Made by a program: the position numbers and the translations under genes
Notes under the pieces: generated by a model
Databases searched by the model: none
The model's input: only the letters and a program-made list of their open reading frames with translations
Told to the model about the DNA's origin: nothing
Shown: one piece after another, positions 33,028 through 43,916 of the stretch
Numbering within the stretch: position 1 is the stretch's first letter
Layout: the number at the start of each line of letters is the position of its first letter
Source of the DNA: Ascaphus truei
Lineage: Eukaryota; Chordata; Amphibia; Anura; Ascaphidae
Length of the DNA: 64,000 nt
Reading direction: 5' to 3'
NCBI GenBank assembly: GCA_036426205.1
Contig: CM071568.1
Location: 49,879,045-49,943,044, forward strand

Positions 33028-34013
33028 TATATATATTATATCTATATATAATTATATATATCTTATATTACCCCAACCACCCCTACTACACATAGCACAT
33101 CAATGATAATAGAAAGGCCGGCGGGGGCCCTCGGGTGTTACCTGCAGGCCTGCATACCATTTCTGTGCCCCCCCCCCCAATTAAGGTCAAACACATACAT
33201 ACTTTAAAAGAAATAACCCCCCCCCCAACACATACATACAGATATATATCTGAATGTAATTGCAATGTATTGGCTATGTATTTTGTGGGCAACGGAAGAC
33301 AAGGATTTTTGCTGGCGATGGGGGCTTCTTATTGATGAGGTCAGTAGTACTTTATTTATTTTAATATGCTAGTTAATGTTTTTAATATGGCAAATAATCT
33401 ATTATCCCTATCTGGATAATAGTTATTTTGCACATTATGTACTGTAGGGGTGTTGGGGGCGGGATTGATGTATTGAATGTATAGGTCAGATATTTATTTT
33501 ACATTCAGGTTTGTTCCTTTTGTTCTGCGTGAGACCTCTGGAGACCCACTGCGGTATCCTCGGGTATCTCACGGGTAATCAGGCTGCGTGGTCCACGGGG
33601 ACACCTGCGGGAAGAACCGGTGGCCCCACATCTGTGGGGGCACCGCGGACCCATAGTCTGCGGGGAAGAACAGGTGGCCTCACATCTGTGGGGGCACCGC
33701 GGACCCGTAGTGTTGCGGGGAAGAACCGGTGGCCCCACATTTGGTGGGGCACCCGGACCCGTAGGGGCAATGGGCAGGATGAATGAGGACTGGCCTTCAT
33801 CGTGGCAGCCGACATGGGTGAGTGATAGGTATTTATTGTATTACATAGTTACATAGTAGAATGAGTTGAAAAAGACTTCCGTCCATCAAGTTCAACCTAT
33901 GCTAAATTTAGACAACGATACTTTATCCTATATCTATACTTACTTATTTATCCAGAGAAGGCAAACAAAAAACCCCATTAAGGGGAAAAATTAATTCCTT
34001 CCTGACTCCAAGA
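31778..34013. repeat. Tandem duplication, copy 2, deletion-rich (2236 bp)
   Basis: Follows copy 1 base to base. It differs mainly by many single-base deletions, often in short homopolymers or simple runs (GGGAAG to GGAAG, TATAGTGAG to TATATGAG, GACGTCG to GACTCG), with few substitutions. It continues past the junction into the full CR1 LINE, whereas copy 1 stops there. The error type suggests unpolished long-read sequence. Confidence 0.93.
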
Positions 34014-34328
34014 ATTGGCAATCGGATTAATCCCTGGATCAACATCCTTCCCATGTATACTTTTTGGTATATCCCTGTATACCTTCCCCATCTAAAAAGA
34101 TGTCCAAACCTTTTTTTGAACAAATCTATTGTATCTGCCATCACAGTCTCCATGGGTAATGAATTCCACATTTAACTGCCCTTACTGTATATGACCCTTT
34201 CCTTTGTTGCTGGTGAAATTTCCTTTCCTCCAACCTTAAGGGATGGCCCCGAGTCCTTAGTATTGCCCGTGGGGATGAATAGTTCTTTTGAAAGCTCCTT
34301 GTATTGTCCCTGAATTTTTTTGTATATA

Positions 34329-34719
34329 CACTGCGACCACACTTTATTCGAGCTCGGCTAGCCCCACAATTCGGGTATACCCGGTGTATTGAGGTTTGTG
34401 ACTGTTTTCTGCCCGAGTGCATTGAGTTATTTTCCAGGCAGGGATTGAAAGCATTTTATTCCCGCTGGCTGCAATACTGCACAGTATATATATATATACT
34501 GCATTACAATTCATGAATTTATGCCATCGGTAGACACGCGAAGCATTGCAGCCTATTAATCCTAATCATTATCATTTAACAGATCACGCCGCCGTCAGCC
34601 AGGCATGAACCCGGCTGGGAAGGCAAACGCAACGGGGCTTGTCAGAGTGAGGAGCGCGCATTCCAGGTATCTGCCGGTACATACTGGGTATTTGCTCGAA
34701 TAAAGTGTGTCGTGCAGTA
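34329..34719. mobile_element. MITE inserted in the CR1 LINE
   Basis: Left end ACTGCGACCACACTTTATTC and right end GAATAAAGTGTGTCGTGCAGT are inverted repeats differing mainly by a short indel. The CR1 text is continuous on both sides. A related GC-rich element with CGGCCAAGTTTATTCGAGC and ATAAAGTGTGTCGG ends occurs at 60711-61045. Superfamily not certain; a TA target is possible. Confidence 0.65.
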
Positions 34720-34727
34720 GTTATCGT

Positions 34728-34880
34728 CAGTGTTCGACAAACCTATACATTCTGGCCCCGGGCGAGTGGATTTAACCCCCGGCGAGTAATATTGGCCCAA
34801 GCAGCCACGTTTGGTACTAGGTGGCGAGTAGATTTTTTTTGTGTGGCGAGTAGATTTTTTTGGTGATTTGTCAACCACTG
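34728..34880. mobile_element. hAT MITE with 8-bp target duplication
   Basis: Starts CAGTGTTCGACAAACC and ends GATTTGTCAACCACTG, inverted hAT-type termini. The identical GTTATCGT flanks it at 34720-34727 and 34881-34888. It contains two GGCGAGTAGATTTTTTT repeats. A diverged copy in reverse orientation lies at 48988-49122. Confidence 0.92.
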
Positions 34881-35442
34881 GTTATCGTATCCCCCCTCTT
34901 AGACGCCTCTTTTCTAATTGTAATAAATCTAATTTAGCTAGCCTCTCCTCATAATTTAGAATGTCCATCCCCTTTATTAATTTGGTGGCTCTTCTCTGCA
35001 CTCTCTCTAGTTCCATAATTCTTTTTTGGATGGTGCCCAAAATTGTACTCCATATTCAAGGTGTGGTCTTACTATGCTTTGTAAAGGGCATAATTATGTT
35101 TACTTCCCTTCCATCCATTGCCTGTTTGATGCAAAATAAGATCTTGTTTGCCTTTGCAGCTACTGCATGACATGGGCACTATTGCTAAGCCTGCTGTCTC
35201 ACAAGCACTCCTAAATCCTTCTCCATCAAGGATTCCCCAATATTCTCCATTTAAATTTGTAAGTCGCCTTTTTATCTTGTATCCCAAATGCATAACCTTA
35301 CATTTATCTGTATTAAACCTCATCTGCCATTTACCTGCCCACTTTCCAGTCTCTCCAAGTCCTTCTGAAGAAATTAAATCCTGCTCTGATTCTATTACCT
35401 TACACAATTTAGTATCATAAGCAAAGATGGAGACTTTGCTCT

Positions 35443-35460
35443 NNNNNNNNNNNNNNNNNN
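35443..35460. other. Assembly gap of 18 N
   Basis: Run of N inside the CR1 reverse transcriptase. The reading frame before and after the run differs (INDLEVG on one side, SKVSIFAYDTKL on the other are in different frames), so 18 is not the true missing length or an error adjoins it. Confidence 0.98.
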
Positions 35461-36906
35461 ATCCCAACCTCAAGGTCATTAATAAACAAGTTAAAAAGCA
35501 GGGGTCCCAGTACCGATCCCTGAGGTACTCCACTCACGACTTTAGCCCAACCTGAAAAAGTTCCATTTATGACAACCCTCTGTTGTCTGTACTTTAACCA
35601 GTTTTCAATCCAGGTGCATATATTATTACTGAGTCCAACTTTCTTTATTTTGTACACCAACCTCTTGTGTGAAACCGTATCAAAAGCCTTTGCAAAATCT
35701 AAGTAGACCACATCAACTGTATTACCCTGGTCTAAATTCCTACTTACCTCCTCAAAGAAACAAATAAGGTTAGTTTGGCAAGATCTATCCTTCATAAATC
35801 CATGCTGACTATTACTAATAATTTTGTTTTCCATTAGGTATTCCTGAATATTATCCCGTATTAAACCTTCAAGTAGTTTCCCTACTATTGAAGTCAGGCT
35901 TACAGGTCTGTAATTTCCCAGTTGTGATCTAGCTCCCTTCTTAAATATAGGCACCACATCTGCTTTACGCCAATCTTGTGGTACTGAGCCTGTGGAAATT
36001 GAGTCCTTGAATATTAATATAATGGTTTTGCTATTACTGAGCTTAACTCCTTGAGAACTCTTGGATGTATGCCATCGGGGCCAGGTGCCTTATTTACTTT
36101 AATTTTTTCAAGTCGCTTATGAACATCTTCCTCAGTTAACCAATTGTTCATTAATATGGAGGTTGTGGCTTCCTCCTGCGGCACTACTATTGAACTTGAT
36201 TCTTCCCTGGTAAACACAGAGACAAATAATTTGTTTAATACCTCAGCTTTTTCCTTATCTCCAATAATCTGCCTACCCATCTCACACTGAAAGGGTCCTA
36301 TATTTTCTTTTCTCATTTTTTTGCTATTAAGGTACTTAAAGATTTTTTTAGGGTTGACCTTACTTTCTATTGCAATCCTTTTTTCATTATCCATTTTTGC
36401 TAATTTGATTGCCCTTTTGCAATTTTTGTTACATTCCTTATAATTCTGATACGATGTCTCTGTCCCTTCTGAATTAAACAATCTAAACGCCTTCCTCTTC
36501 TTGTCCATTTCCTCCCCTACCTGTTTATTTAGCCACATTGGTTTTGACTTATTTCTTTTATACTTATTACCCAAGGGTATACACTGATAAGTGTGCTTTT
36601 GTAACAATGTTTTAAAGACTGCCCATTTATCTTCTACATTTTCCCCTGCAAAAACATCATCCCATTGTATTACTACTAGATTACACCTCAGTTTATTAAA
36701 ATCTGCCTTTCCAAAATTGAAGGTCTTTGTTTAACCCAAGTAATCTGTTTTTTGATAATTTATTTCAAATGAGACCATTTGTCTGAATTGATTGTTCTTT
36801 ATGTATTTTAAATACACAGGGGGTGTATGTTGTTTATTGCAATGTTTATTGGGGGCAATTTTCCCCAATAAACATGCTATTATGCCTTAACCCCTTCATT
36901 GACTTA

Positions 36907-37274
36907 GCGGCTATCCGCTATGGTAATGAAGCAGCATTTATGTATTTTAATAATATTGTGCGGGAGCAGGGGGTCTCCTGAGCTGAACCGCATTGATTTC
37001 TGGCTCAGGGACCCCCTGCTTCCCGGGTTACAGGCCCCGGTTTGGGGCACCGGTGCCAGTGTCGCCGCCATATTTATAGCGGGCACGTCGCGTATGGGAC
37101 GCTATAAAGATGGCGGCGACACTGCCACCCGATGACACATACCGGGGCCTGTAACTCGGGAAGCAAGGGGTCCCTGGTCCACAAAGCAATGCGGTTCCGC
37201 TCAGGGGACCCCCTGCTCACTGTACACTATTATTAAAAATATATTCATGCTGCTTCGTTACCATAGCACATAGT
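36907..37274. mobile_element. Palindromic AGCAGGGGGTC MITE, long inverted repeat
   Basis: The best copy of the fold-back family. Left half GGCTATCCGCTATGGTAATG with AAGCAGCAT, AGCAGGGGGTCTCCTGAGCT and GGCACCGGTGCCAGTGTCGC faces the same blocks inverted on the right (AAGATGGCGGCGACACTGCC, GGGAAGCAAGGGGTCC, GACCCCCTGCTCAC, ATGCTGCTTCGTTACCATAG). The centre is near 37090. Each half also has its own inner hairpin with GGAGCTGAACC arms. Non-coding. Confidence 0.85.
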
Positions 37275-37299
37275 CGCAAAGGTAAGGAATGAGTGTTTA

Positions 37300-37640
37300 T
37301 TGATATGGGTGTTTTATTCATACTGTAGATGTGCAGAGGGTCTCTGGAGCTGAACCGCTTTGGTTTTAGGTCCGGGGACCCCCTACTTCCCGACATACAG
37401 GCCCCTTTAGGGGGTGCCAGTATCCCTCTGCTTTGTTTACATTCCGAGGTCACGTGATCGGGACATTTAAAAGCAGAGGGATACCGGCACCTCATAAATG
37501 GCCTGTATCTCGGGAAGCAGGGGGTCCCTGGACCTGAAACCAATGCGGTTCAGCTCCGGAGGCCCCCTGCACATGTACACTATGAATAAAATTGTATTTA
37601 AAATAATTTTTAATGTGCCGATGTTTGCGCAGAGAGAGCA
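37300..37640. mobile_element. Palindromic MITE, adjacent copy
   Basis: Same design: GCAGAGGGTCTCTGGAGCTG and CCGGGGACCCCCTACTTC on the left, GGGAAGCAGGGGGTCCCTGG and AGCTCCGGAGGCCCCCTGC on the right, centre near 37450 (CAGAGGGATACCGGCACC against GGTGCCAGTATCCCTCTG). It lies in tandem with the 36907 copy. Confidence 0.8.
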
Positions 37641-38533
37641 GCGGATCTCTCTCTGCTGCAGACACATCTCGGCATGGGACGGCTTCTCAGCAGCTTCTCG
37701 CTAGGCAGCCTGTCTCGCCACAGGTTACTCGCCATTATTTCATTCATTCGCCAGGGATTCGGCCCTTCCTGCATACAGCGAGGTTAACACGCCAAAAACA
37801 TGGCGAATTCAAACCCTGGCGAATGCAATTTTCCGCTGCTTAGTGCATAGACCCCTAAGGCCCTAGGAAAGAAACAAAAGAAGAACATGTTATCACAAGA
37901 GAGCTGCACTGTCTACAGCCACAAGCCTGATCTGATGCCAGTCCCTGCTGGGGTTATTGCTCTGGTCATAGTACTAGTTATTGCCCTGTGCTTTGGGCAG
38001 GATGCTAAAGTGATGGAGCACAGTGTCAGCAAGAAGCATTACCACATGTTTCCCCTGTGTCATAGGATTGCGTACAGAGAGAGAAAAGGGACCCCCAGCT
38101 GGGACCCTGGAAAGGGAGGATTACAGGAAGCTACTAAGAGCAAGTTTATAAATGACCTGTGTTAAATGCAACCAGTTTCAAAAGTAATGTCTCCTCAGCA
38201 CTGCAAGCATGCAGCTGAGAAAGAGATGTAACCGTAAAGATTTTCAAATAAAGAATGTTTGTTTTCTAAACTACAAAACTCCTGTGCCCATCTGCACGTA
38301 TGCCCAGCCTGCACGAACTCAAGGACGCCCCGGCACACTACTGATAGATGTATGGTCTCACTGTCCCTTTCATCCATTTATTGCCCTGTCTGTTTATTAC
38401 TTCTCTGCATCATCTGCCCCAGGTGGAAAACAAGAAAAACAAGATAGCCATCTGTGTAAAGCTCATGGAACCTCTGTAAATCAGTATTGTGAGGACCTGA
38501 GGAAGAGAGGAAAACTCTTGAAAGCTTGTCTTA

Positions 38534-38887
38534 GGCTACGGCTCCAGTCACTGCGTACAGGTACGCGTCGGAGCGCCTGGCGGCGCGTGCACCAGTTTGA
38601 GCTGCAATCTGTGGTTGCGCGTCCAGAGAAGAACAGAAGATCGCGACAGGGGGGGAATGGTGGTGGCGCGGCCATGATATCACGCAGCTGTTTCGCCCTC
38701 ATTGGCTGAATCGCTGCCGTGACATAGCCATCACTCGGCCGCCGTGCCAAAAGACAAATGTCTTGTCTTTTGGCAAAGGTGGCCGCGCATCGCGCTTTCT
38801 GCAGGCGCACACAAGCAGTGACTGGCGGCGGACTCATTGAGGGCCGTATCTTGTTCACGCCGCGCAGCGAGCAGAGAGGACGAGGCC
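38534..38887. mobile_element. TTA-flanked MITE
   Basis: Flanked by TTA at 38531-38533 and 38888-38890. Ends GGCTACGGCTCC and GACGAGGCC are weakly inverted; inner CAGTCACTGC pairs with GCAGTGACTG. Contains a perfect AGACAAATGTCTTGTCT-like palindromic stretch near 38755 and the CTCATTGGCTGAA block shared with the 29164 MITE. PIF/Harbinger-type target. Confidence 0.75.
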
Positions 38888-38937
38888 TTATAGTATCTAT
38901 TGTTAGTCCAAATATAAAAGGTATCACTTAATACTGA

Positions 38938-40191
38938 TGTAGCTCTCTTTCCTACGCTCTAGAGTGACTACGGGTACTGCACACACCTGTGGGCTCCAGG
39001 AGATCTGAGCCTCCGCTAACTGGGAGCCTGGGGTTACCTGATTCGTCGTACACAGCACCTCCACATGTAAGGGTTCCCACCGGCGTGGGATGGTCCTCTT
39101 ACAGGAACCACAATAATAAGACACGCACACAGTGTTTGCTAACAACTGTTTTACTATTGCTACTACTTATAACTTTGGTAACCTGTACCACACAGCAAGA
39201 TGCATATAACACACACATGGAAGTGCACCGGGTGCACACATCAACATAAGTATTCCCCAGAGTACCCTATGTCCAAACCCACCCACGTGTGTTGGAGATA
39301 GCGCTATCCCTTGTCGTGTTGGTGCACTCTCATAGATACCTGCCCGGGGCTCCAGCCACGGGTACCGCAATACAACTGAAGTGGATCCGCCTGATCCGAT
39401 GAGACGTCCTCCTATGCGTGGGGTGAATTCCAGCGTGGATAATATCACCACGGCTCCGCACCGTCTGTACCTTGGCGGGGATCCGTCTGCAGCCGGCAGG
39501 CCACAGTCGCTGCTTGGCGTGGCCTCCGTAAGGATAGTCTCTATATAACTGAGGTTCTGATCCCAGACCCAGGAATCAGGCTGCGCGCCACTGAGTGCTT
39601 CCTTAACTAACCAAACAGCTAAAGGGGCAGATCTCCTTCCTTAAGGCCTGTCCCTGAAGCAACCACAAACTGGGGGCAAGGGTAACTGTATCTGGGGCCT
39701 ATGGGGTTAACTGGCCTAGTGCAAGGAGCTACTGCTCCCCTGCACCCTCACTCACCCAGCTCCCTGCTCCCACTGCCAGCCCACGAAAAGTATCTATCTT
39801 CCCCTCCCGAGAATCTTGGGCTCCCATTGGTCGCTATGAGGCACCTGATGCCTGCCTCCCTTGGCCTCAGGGGAATTGTAGTCCCGTGGAGGCCTCTGTA
39901 ACATTGGGGCCGCGTGCGCGATTCCACTGCGCATGCGCGACTGTATAATGGCCGCCGCAGCTCCCTAGCCTCATCTGCGCATGAGCGATCACTGCGCATG
40001 CGCGCGCGTATTCAATGGCGGCCCCCGCTAGCCGGGTGTGCCGCAGAGCCTCCCAAGGCTCGGAACACTCCCTGCTCTGGCCCCCACCTTTGCTGTGTGC
40101 CGGCGGGTCCGTCGCTGCCTCCGGCGGCACCCGCGACCACTCGGGGCGCACGGAGGGGGGTCTCTGGGGCTTCAAGGGGACCTGGGCTACA
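38938..40191 (-). mobile_element. Solo LTR, 1254 bp, 4-bp target duplication
   Basis: Minus-strand LTR from TGTAGCCCAGG to GAAAGAGAGCTACA, flanked by CTGA at 38934-38937 and 40192-40195. Its landmarks (TTACAGAGGC, GCGCATGCGCAG, CTACAATTCCCCTGAGGC, CAGGCTCCCAGTTAGCGGAG) match in order the LTRs at 18512 and 26956, so it is a related but distinct subfamily. No internal region. Confidence 0.93.
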
Positions 40192-40220
40192 CTGAAGTAC
40201 CCTTTTATTGCAAAACAAAG

Positions 40221-41368
40221 GGCGTATAAAATATTTGACAAAGATAATGTAAGTGTATTTGCTTGTCACTCACATTAACCTTTACATAGTGCAATTTTTT
40301 GGCTAAAAAGTTACATGGAGCACTTTTGAAGACATTCATACATCTCTAGTTCCCTGCATCCTGCATCTGAACAAATATGTATTGAAAGTTATGTTTGTTT
40401 ATTTAATAGAAAAATGAATGAACGACAGAAGTTACAAGTAAATTTACAATACTATCGCTGGAATTCACTACGTTGTGAAACCAGTTATCACACCTCGATC
40501 CCACGTTGACTGCCATTGATTTGATTGTCAGTTACGAGGGGAATGCGGTGTGATTACCCGTATCAGACCTCAATGAATCTTTGTCTGTGTCTTCACTAGA
40601 ATGCATTGCACTTTAGAATCATGGAGCTAGACTGTACATATATTTAAAAAGGTAGAAATAATCATGGGTAAATAGTCAAGATAGTACACAAGTAGAGAAT
40701 AAATTACATATGTGTGTACCACGGAAGCATTAAAAGTTTATTTTTTATTTTTTTTAATTAAAATACTTTTATGACTTTTCTAAAAATGCTCCAATCACCT
40801 ACATTTATTTACCTCTTAAACATAAGACTGATTTTAGTTCATCTTGATGGAACTGCCAATGTAACAAGTTGAAGAGGGAGAAAAGTGCTATATAAATAAA
40901 GTTATTTTTATCAATATTATTAATTTTAACAATTCTTTACTCAGTGCTTTATAAGTTATTTTATTATATTTCTAAAGAAGTATTTCTTGTTAAAGCACAA
41001 CCCCCTAAAAAGGCAACAGTATGTACAGAAGAACAAAGCAAAAACAAACCAGTCTTTCTGTTGATTTCAAAGTTGCCTTGAGGCATTTGTATAGAGTAAT
41101 AACTTTATGAAATGCAAAGGTCATTTGGACACGCTATTTATAACTCAAACATGCTAGTGGATAGCTAGTTTAGATCAGATGAAGCTGGAGTTGACAGCAA
41201 TATTCCAGAAGGGCTCTTCTGCGTGTCATTCTCAGTAGAACATACCTCTGTCCAAAGGGTTTTCTGAATCACCTCAATTTATAATACTTATTTTGTATTT
41301 CTTTATGCTTTTTTTCAGAATAAAAGAGTTTAAATACACTTAAAGTAGCCAGAAAAATGTGTGTATTC

Positions 41369-41371
<3 letters not shown>
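40221..41371. other. AT-rich DNA, no gene seen
   Basis: A T-rich tract lies near 40740. No exon-like open frame with splice sites, RNA gene or clear transposon was recognised. Confidence 0.5.

Positions 41372-41409
<38 letters not shown>
41372..41409. repeat. (GA)n microsatellite
   Basis: Pure GA run of 38 bp, lying where the Tc1 relic's coding sequence breaks off. Confidence 0.97.
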
Positions 41410-41413
<4 letters not shown>

Positions 41414-42747
41414 ACATTCTCCTCTAGAATCTTCTCATACAATGCAGAATTCATGGTTGTGTCAATGATAACAACAAAAGACAAATATACCCAATGCTAC
41501 ATCCAATGTGACAAAATTCATACTTAAATGTTAGTATTCTCATGTGTATGGGTAATTTAGTTATACCTTTTGGCCAAAGCGTTACAAGCCTGCAGCCACG
41601 TCACGGCATGACCAGTATGCAGGTTCTAACACTACCTGTGAAAATTCTCATTTACCTCTTCAGTGGAGGGAGAATGGTCTCAATAGTATACATTTGGCCA
41701 TGCTCATGATGTGGTGGGTTCTGGGGTTAGAGCTTGCAGGGGCTGTGTGTTCATTAATTTGTGTCAAGGATTGCAAGCCATCCAGGTCTTGAGGTAGCAT
41801 AGCAGCCCCAAACCATCACACTCCCCACACCATGCTTGACGGTTGGGATGAGGTTCTTCTGTTCTAATGCAGTTTTGCTTTTTCCAAATATAACGTTTCT
41901 CATTGAGGCCAAAAAGTTCTACATTTGACTTGTCTGTCCAGAGAACATTGTTCCAGAACTCTTGTAGCTCATCCATGTGCTCTTTGGCAAACTTCAGAGG
42001 GGCAGCAATGTTTTTTTAGAGAGCAGTGGTTTCCTCCTGACTATCCTTCTATGAGCACCTTTCTTGTTCAGTCTTTTTCTGATAGTTGAGTCATGAACAC
42101 TCACATTAACCAAAGCGAGAGTGACCTACAGATCCTTGGATAGTACTCTGGGGTTCTTTGTGACTTCCTGGATGATTTGCTGGTTTGTTTTTGGAGAGAT
42201 ATTGATAGGACGACCGCTCCTGGGTAAAATGACTATGATCTTGAACTTTCAACATTTGTATGACAGTGGATTAGTGGAGCCCCAAATCCTTAGAAATGGT
42301 TGTGTAACCCTTTCTAGACTCATGAGAATAAAAAACTGCTTTTTTTGAGGTCCTCAGAGATTTCTTTTGATCGTGGCATGATGTATTTTCATACACCTGT
42401 ATGGTGAAGACCAAACTCGCAAAGTTTCTGATCTTTATACAGGGTGGGGCCTTCAAAACTCACACCTGAAGATCTACCTAATTATTTAAACCCCTGATTC
42501 TAATTATCCCCTTTAATTTAGCTGATAAAACCAGGTTTTCACTTACTTTTCCACATACCCTGACTCTTAATTACTCATTGTTTGTCTAATTCATACCTCG
42601 TTTTGTTTCAAAAGACATGGAATTGGTTAATATAAAACCTATTGGATATATAAGAAAATACTGGTTTTGATTCAAGAAGGTTATCATGGAAAAACTATGG
42701 CATTTCAGTACTTATCATTGGGGTTCACAAACTTTTTCTCGCAACGG
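41410..42747 (-). pseudogene. Tc1-like transposon, minus strand
   Basis: The outer terminus at 42719-42747 has a GAAAAAGTTTGTGAACCCC-like inverted repeat. ATG at 42377-42379 starts MPRSKEISEDLKKS, the paired-like DNA-binding N terminus, followed by KGYTTISKDLGLH. The catalytic part DELQEFWNNVLWTDKSNVEL contains the first DDE Asp (41764-41976). An IIDTTMNSALYEKILEENV block (about 41410-41475) is offset by an about 290-bp unrelated insert (41480-41765) and ends at the GA microsatellite, so the rest is lost. Multiple frame breaks. Confidence 0.85.
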
Positions 42748-42757
42748 TATATATATT

Positions 42758-43085
42758 GTACCACCATGCATCCAGAAGAAGTGGTAAAGGCAATAAAGTC
42801 CATAAAGAATGTGAAGGTTCCCAGGGGAGGATAGAATTACAACTGAAATATTGAAAGAAGCTGGGAAAGAAGACAACATACTTGCAAAACCCTTTACATG
42901 CTGCTTGAAGAACAGGAATATTCCAGAACAATGGAGCAATGCCATACAGTAGTTATCCTCATTCACAAGACAGGAGACAAATAAGACCTCAAGAAATACA
43001 AAGCAATCACTTACATGATTTTTACGAACACACTCACTAATCGGCTGCAACAGGCCTAGCATAGAGAACACAGGTACAACAAAAA
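42758..43085 (+). pseudogene. RTE-like LINE fragment A (RT N-terminal part)
   Basis: Translation HPEEVVKAIKSIKNVKVPG, a TTEILKEAGKED stretch, then NRNIPEQWSNAI corresponds to the start of the reverse transcriptase of a LINE whose continuation (fragment B) is at 45955-46345. Stops and a frame change break it. RTE-like assignment is from remembered family motifs. Confidence 0.7.
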
Positions 43086-43309
43086 GCGCAAACAAAACCA
43101 ACACCATGTGAATGAAATAGTATTAAAGTGCAGCAGTAACAATAACCTGGATGGTTCCTCACTACTAAGTGCTGCTCATAAACAGACAGGGGCGAAACTG
43201 TCAAGATTAGTTTCCTGGAATTCCGCTTCGCACACCAAAAGCCAAACGGGGGATTTCATACTTGAGAACCAGGTACGTTTATTCAAATTTGCCACTTAGG
43301 CATGAGCAT

Positions 43310-43645
43310 GAGAGTGACCTTCCTAACTTTGTTAGCAGTCGCCAGTTTTATATACTGTATATCCCCTCAAATGTCCCTCCAAATAAATTAGGGAGACATG
43401 CTTTTGCTGAAAAAGGAGCGTACCTCAGGTACGTGGCTTGGAAATTTGCCAATGGCTATGCAAAGTATATTTAAATGAGTCCTGTCCAACACTTTCTAAA
43501 AGGATTTCCATACCAACTATATACAGTTGATAATAAGTCTACGGCACCAACCTAATGACTTGAATCATGTCAGACTCAACAGGACTAGAACCGACAGCCA
43601 CGGCTTTTCTAGGCCACAGCTCTAGCAGTGTGAGCTAAACCAGCT
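43310..43645 (-). repeat. tRNA-headed SINE-like copy 1
   Basis: Minus-strand head GCTGGTTTAGCTCACACTGC resembles a pol III A box and GGTTCTAGTCC (43582-43592 on the plus strand) a B box, about 45 nt apart, as in tRNA-derived SINEs. The body (GTTGGTATGGAAATCCTTTT, a CTTTGCATAGCCATTGGC stretch, CCTAATTTATTTGG) matches inverted copy 3 at 45515-45815 with roughly three quarters identity by eye. Confidence 0.65.
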
Positions 43646-43916
43646 GATGGCTGGCATAACTTTCACAGCTGGGCTTCACCTTGTTTTTATTTGTGTCATA
43701 AAACGTTTTTTTTTTAAATGTAATCTCTATTAAAATAGAAAGAGAGAAAAGGCAATCCTTTAGATGAGGTGTACTCCTAAATACTCCAAGTGGGTAAAAT
43801 ACCCCTTAGAGATGTATAATGATCTGGACAAAGTCATTTTTAATATATATACAATTAAAAACAATGAGAAAGGACCTCCAAAAAACTGCAAAATAGAGGA
43901 TACAGTATCGTAATAG

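Larger units (their letters stand above)
33841..36735 (-). pseudogene. CR1-type LINE, 5' truncated, with N gap
   Basis: Minus-strand element. From 36735 down: endonuclease C-terminal remnant, a linker rich in Lys (36607-36014), RT with [51 protein letters not shown] and [20 protein letters not shown]. The YADD-equivalent region (FAYDTKL) lies just past the N gap. The C-terminal domain contains MWNSLPMETVMADTIDLFKK, and the 3' end has a TTGAACTTGATGGACG-type tail. Several frameshifts, two MITE insertions (34329-34880) and the gap break it. Known role of the family: target-primed reverse transcription. Confidence 0.88.
29962..37855. mobile_element. TAA-flanked element enlarged by nested inserts
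   Basis: Left end GGGGGTCATGCAGTAAGCGG and right end CCGCTGCTTAGTGCATAGAC (then CCC) are imperfect inverted repeats, each flanked by TAA (29959-29961, 37856-37858). Both ends also carry CTCGCC / GGCGAA modules. Between them now lie the tandem duplication, a CR1 LINE, two fold-back MITEs and smaller repeats. I infer a Harbinger-type MITE that later received the rest. Confidence 0.6.
28311..38335 (+). mobile_element. Older LTR-like repeat split by MITEs
   Basis: Pieces at about 28311-28623, 29503-29541, 29862-29958 and 37859-38335 read through as one sequence. It carries four copies of an about 53-bp subrepeat (ACAGTACAGGGAAGTGTCCC with TTATAGTGAGGCCC at 28592, 29518, 29878, 29931) and an AATAAA at 38248-38253. 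The gaps are filled by four MITE-type insertions with target duplications (below). LTR identity is inferred from the promoter-to-polyA look; the ends are uncertain. Confidence 0.45.
38482..40220 (+). repeat. SINE-like repeat split by two insertions
   Basis: Three pieces, 38482-38533, 38888-38937 and 40192-40220, read in order as the same repeat seen on the minus strand at 18245-18475 (AGAGAGGAAAACTCTTGAAAG, CTTGTCTTA; TCTATTGTTAGTCCAAATAT, GGTATCACTTAATACTGA; CTGAAGTACCC). The breaks coincide exactly with a TTA-flanked MITE and a CTGA-flanked solo LTR. Confidence 0.85.
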
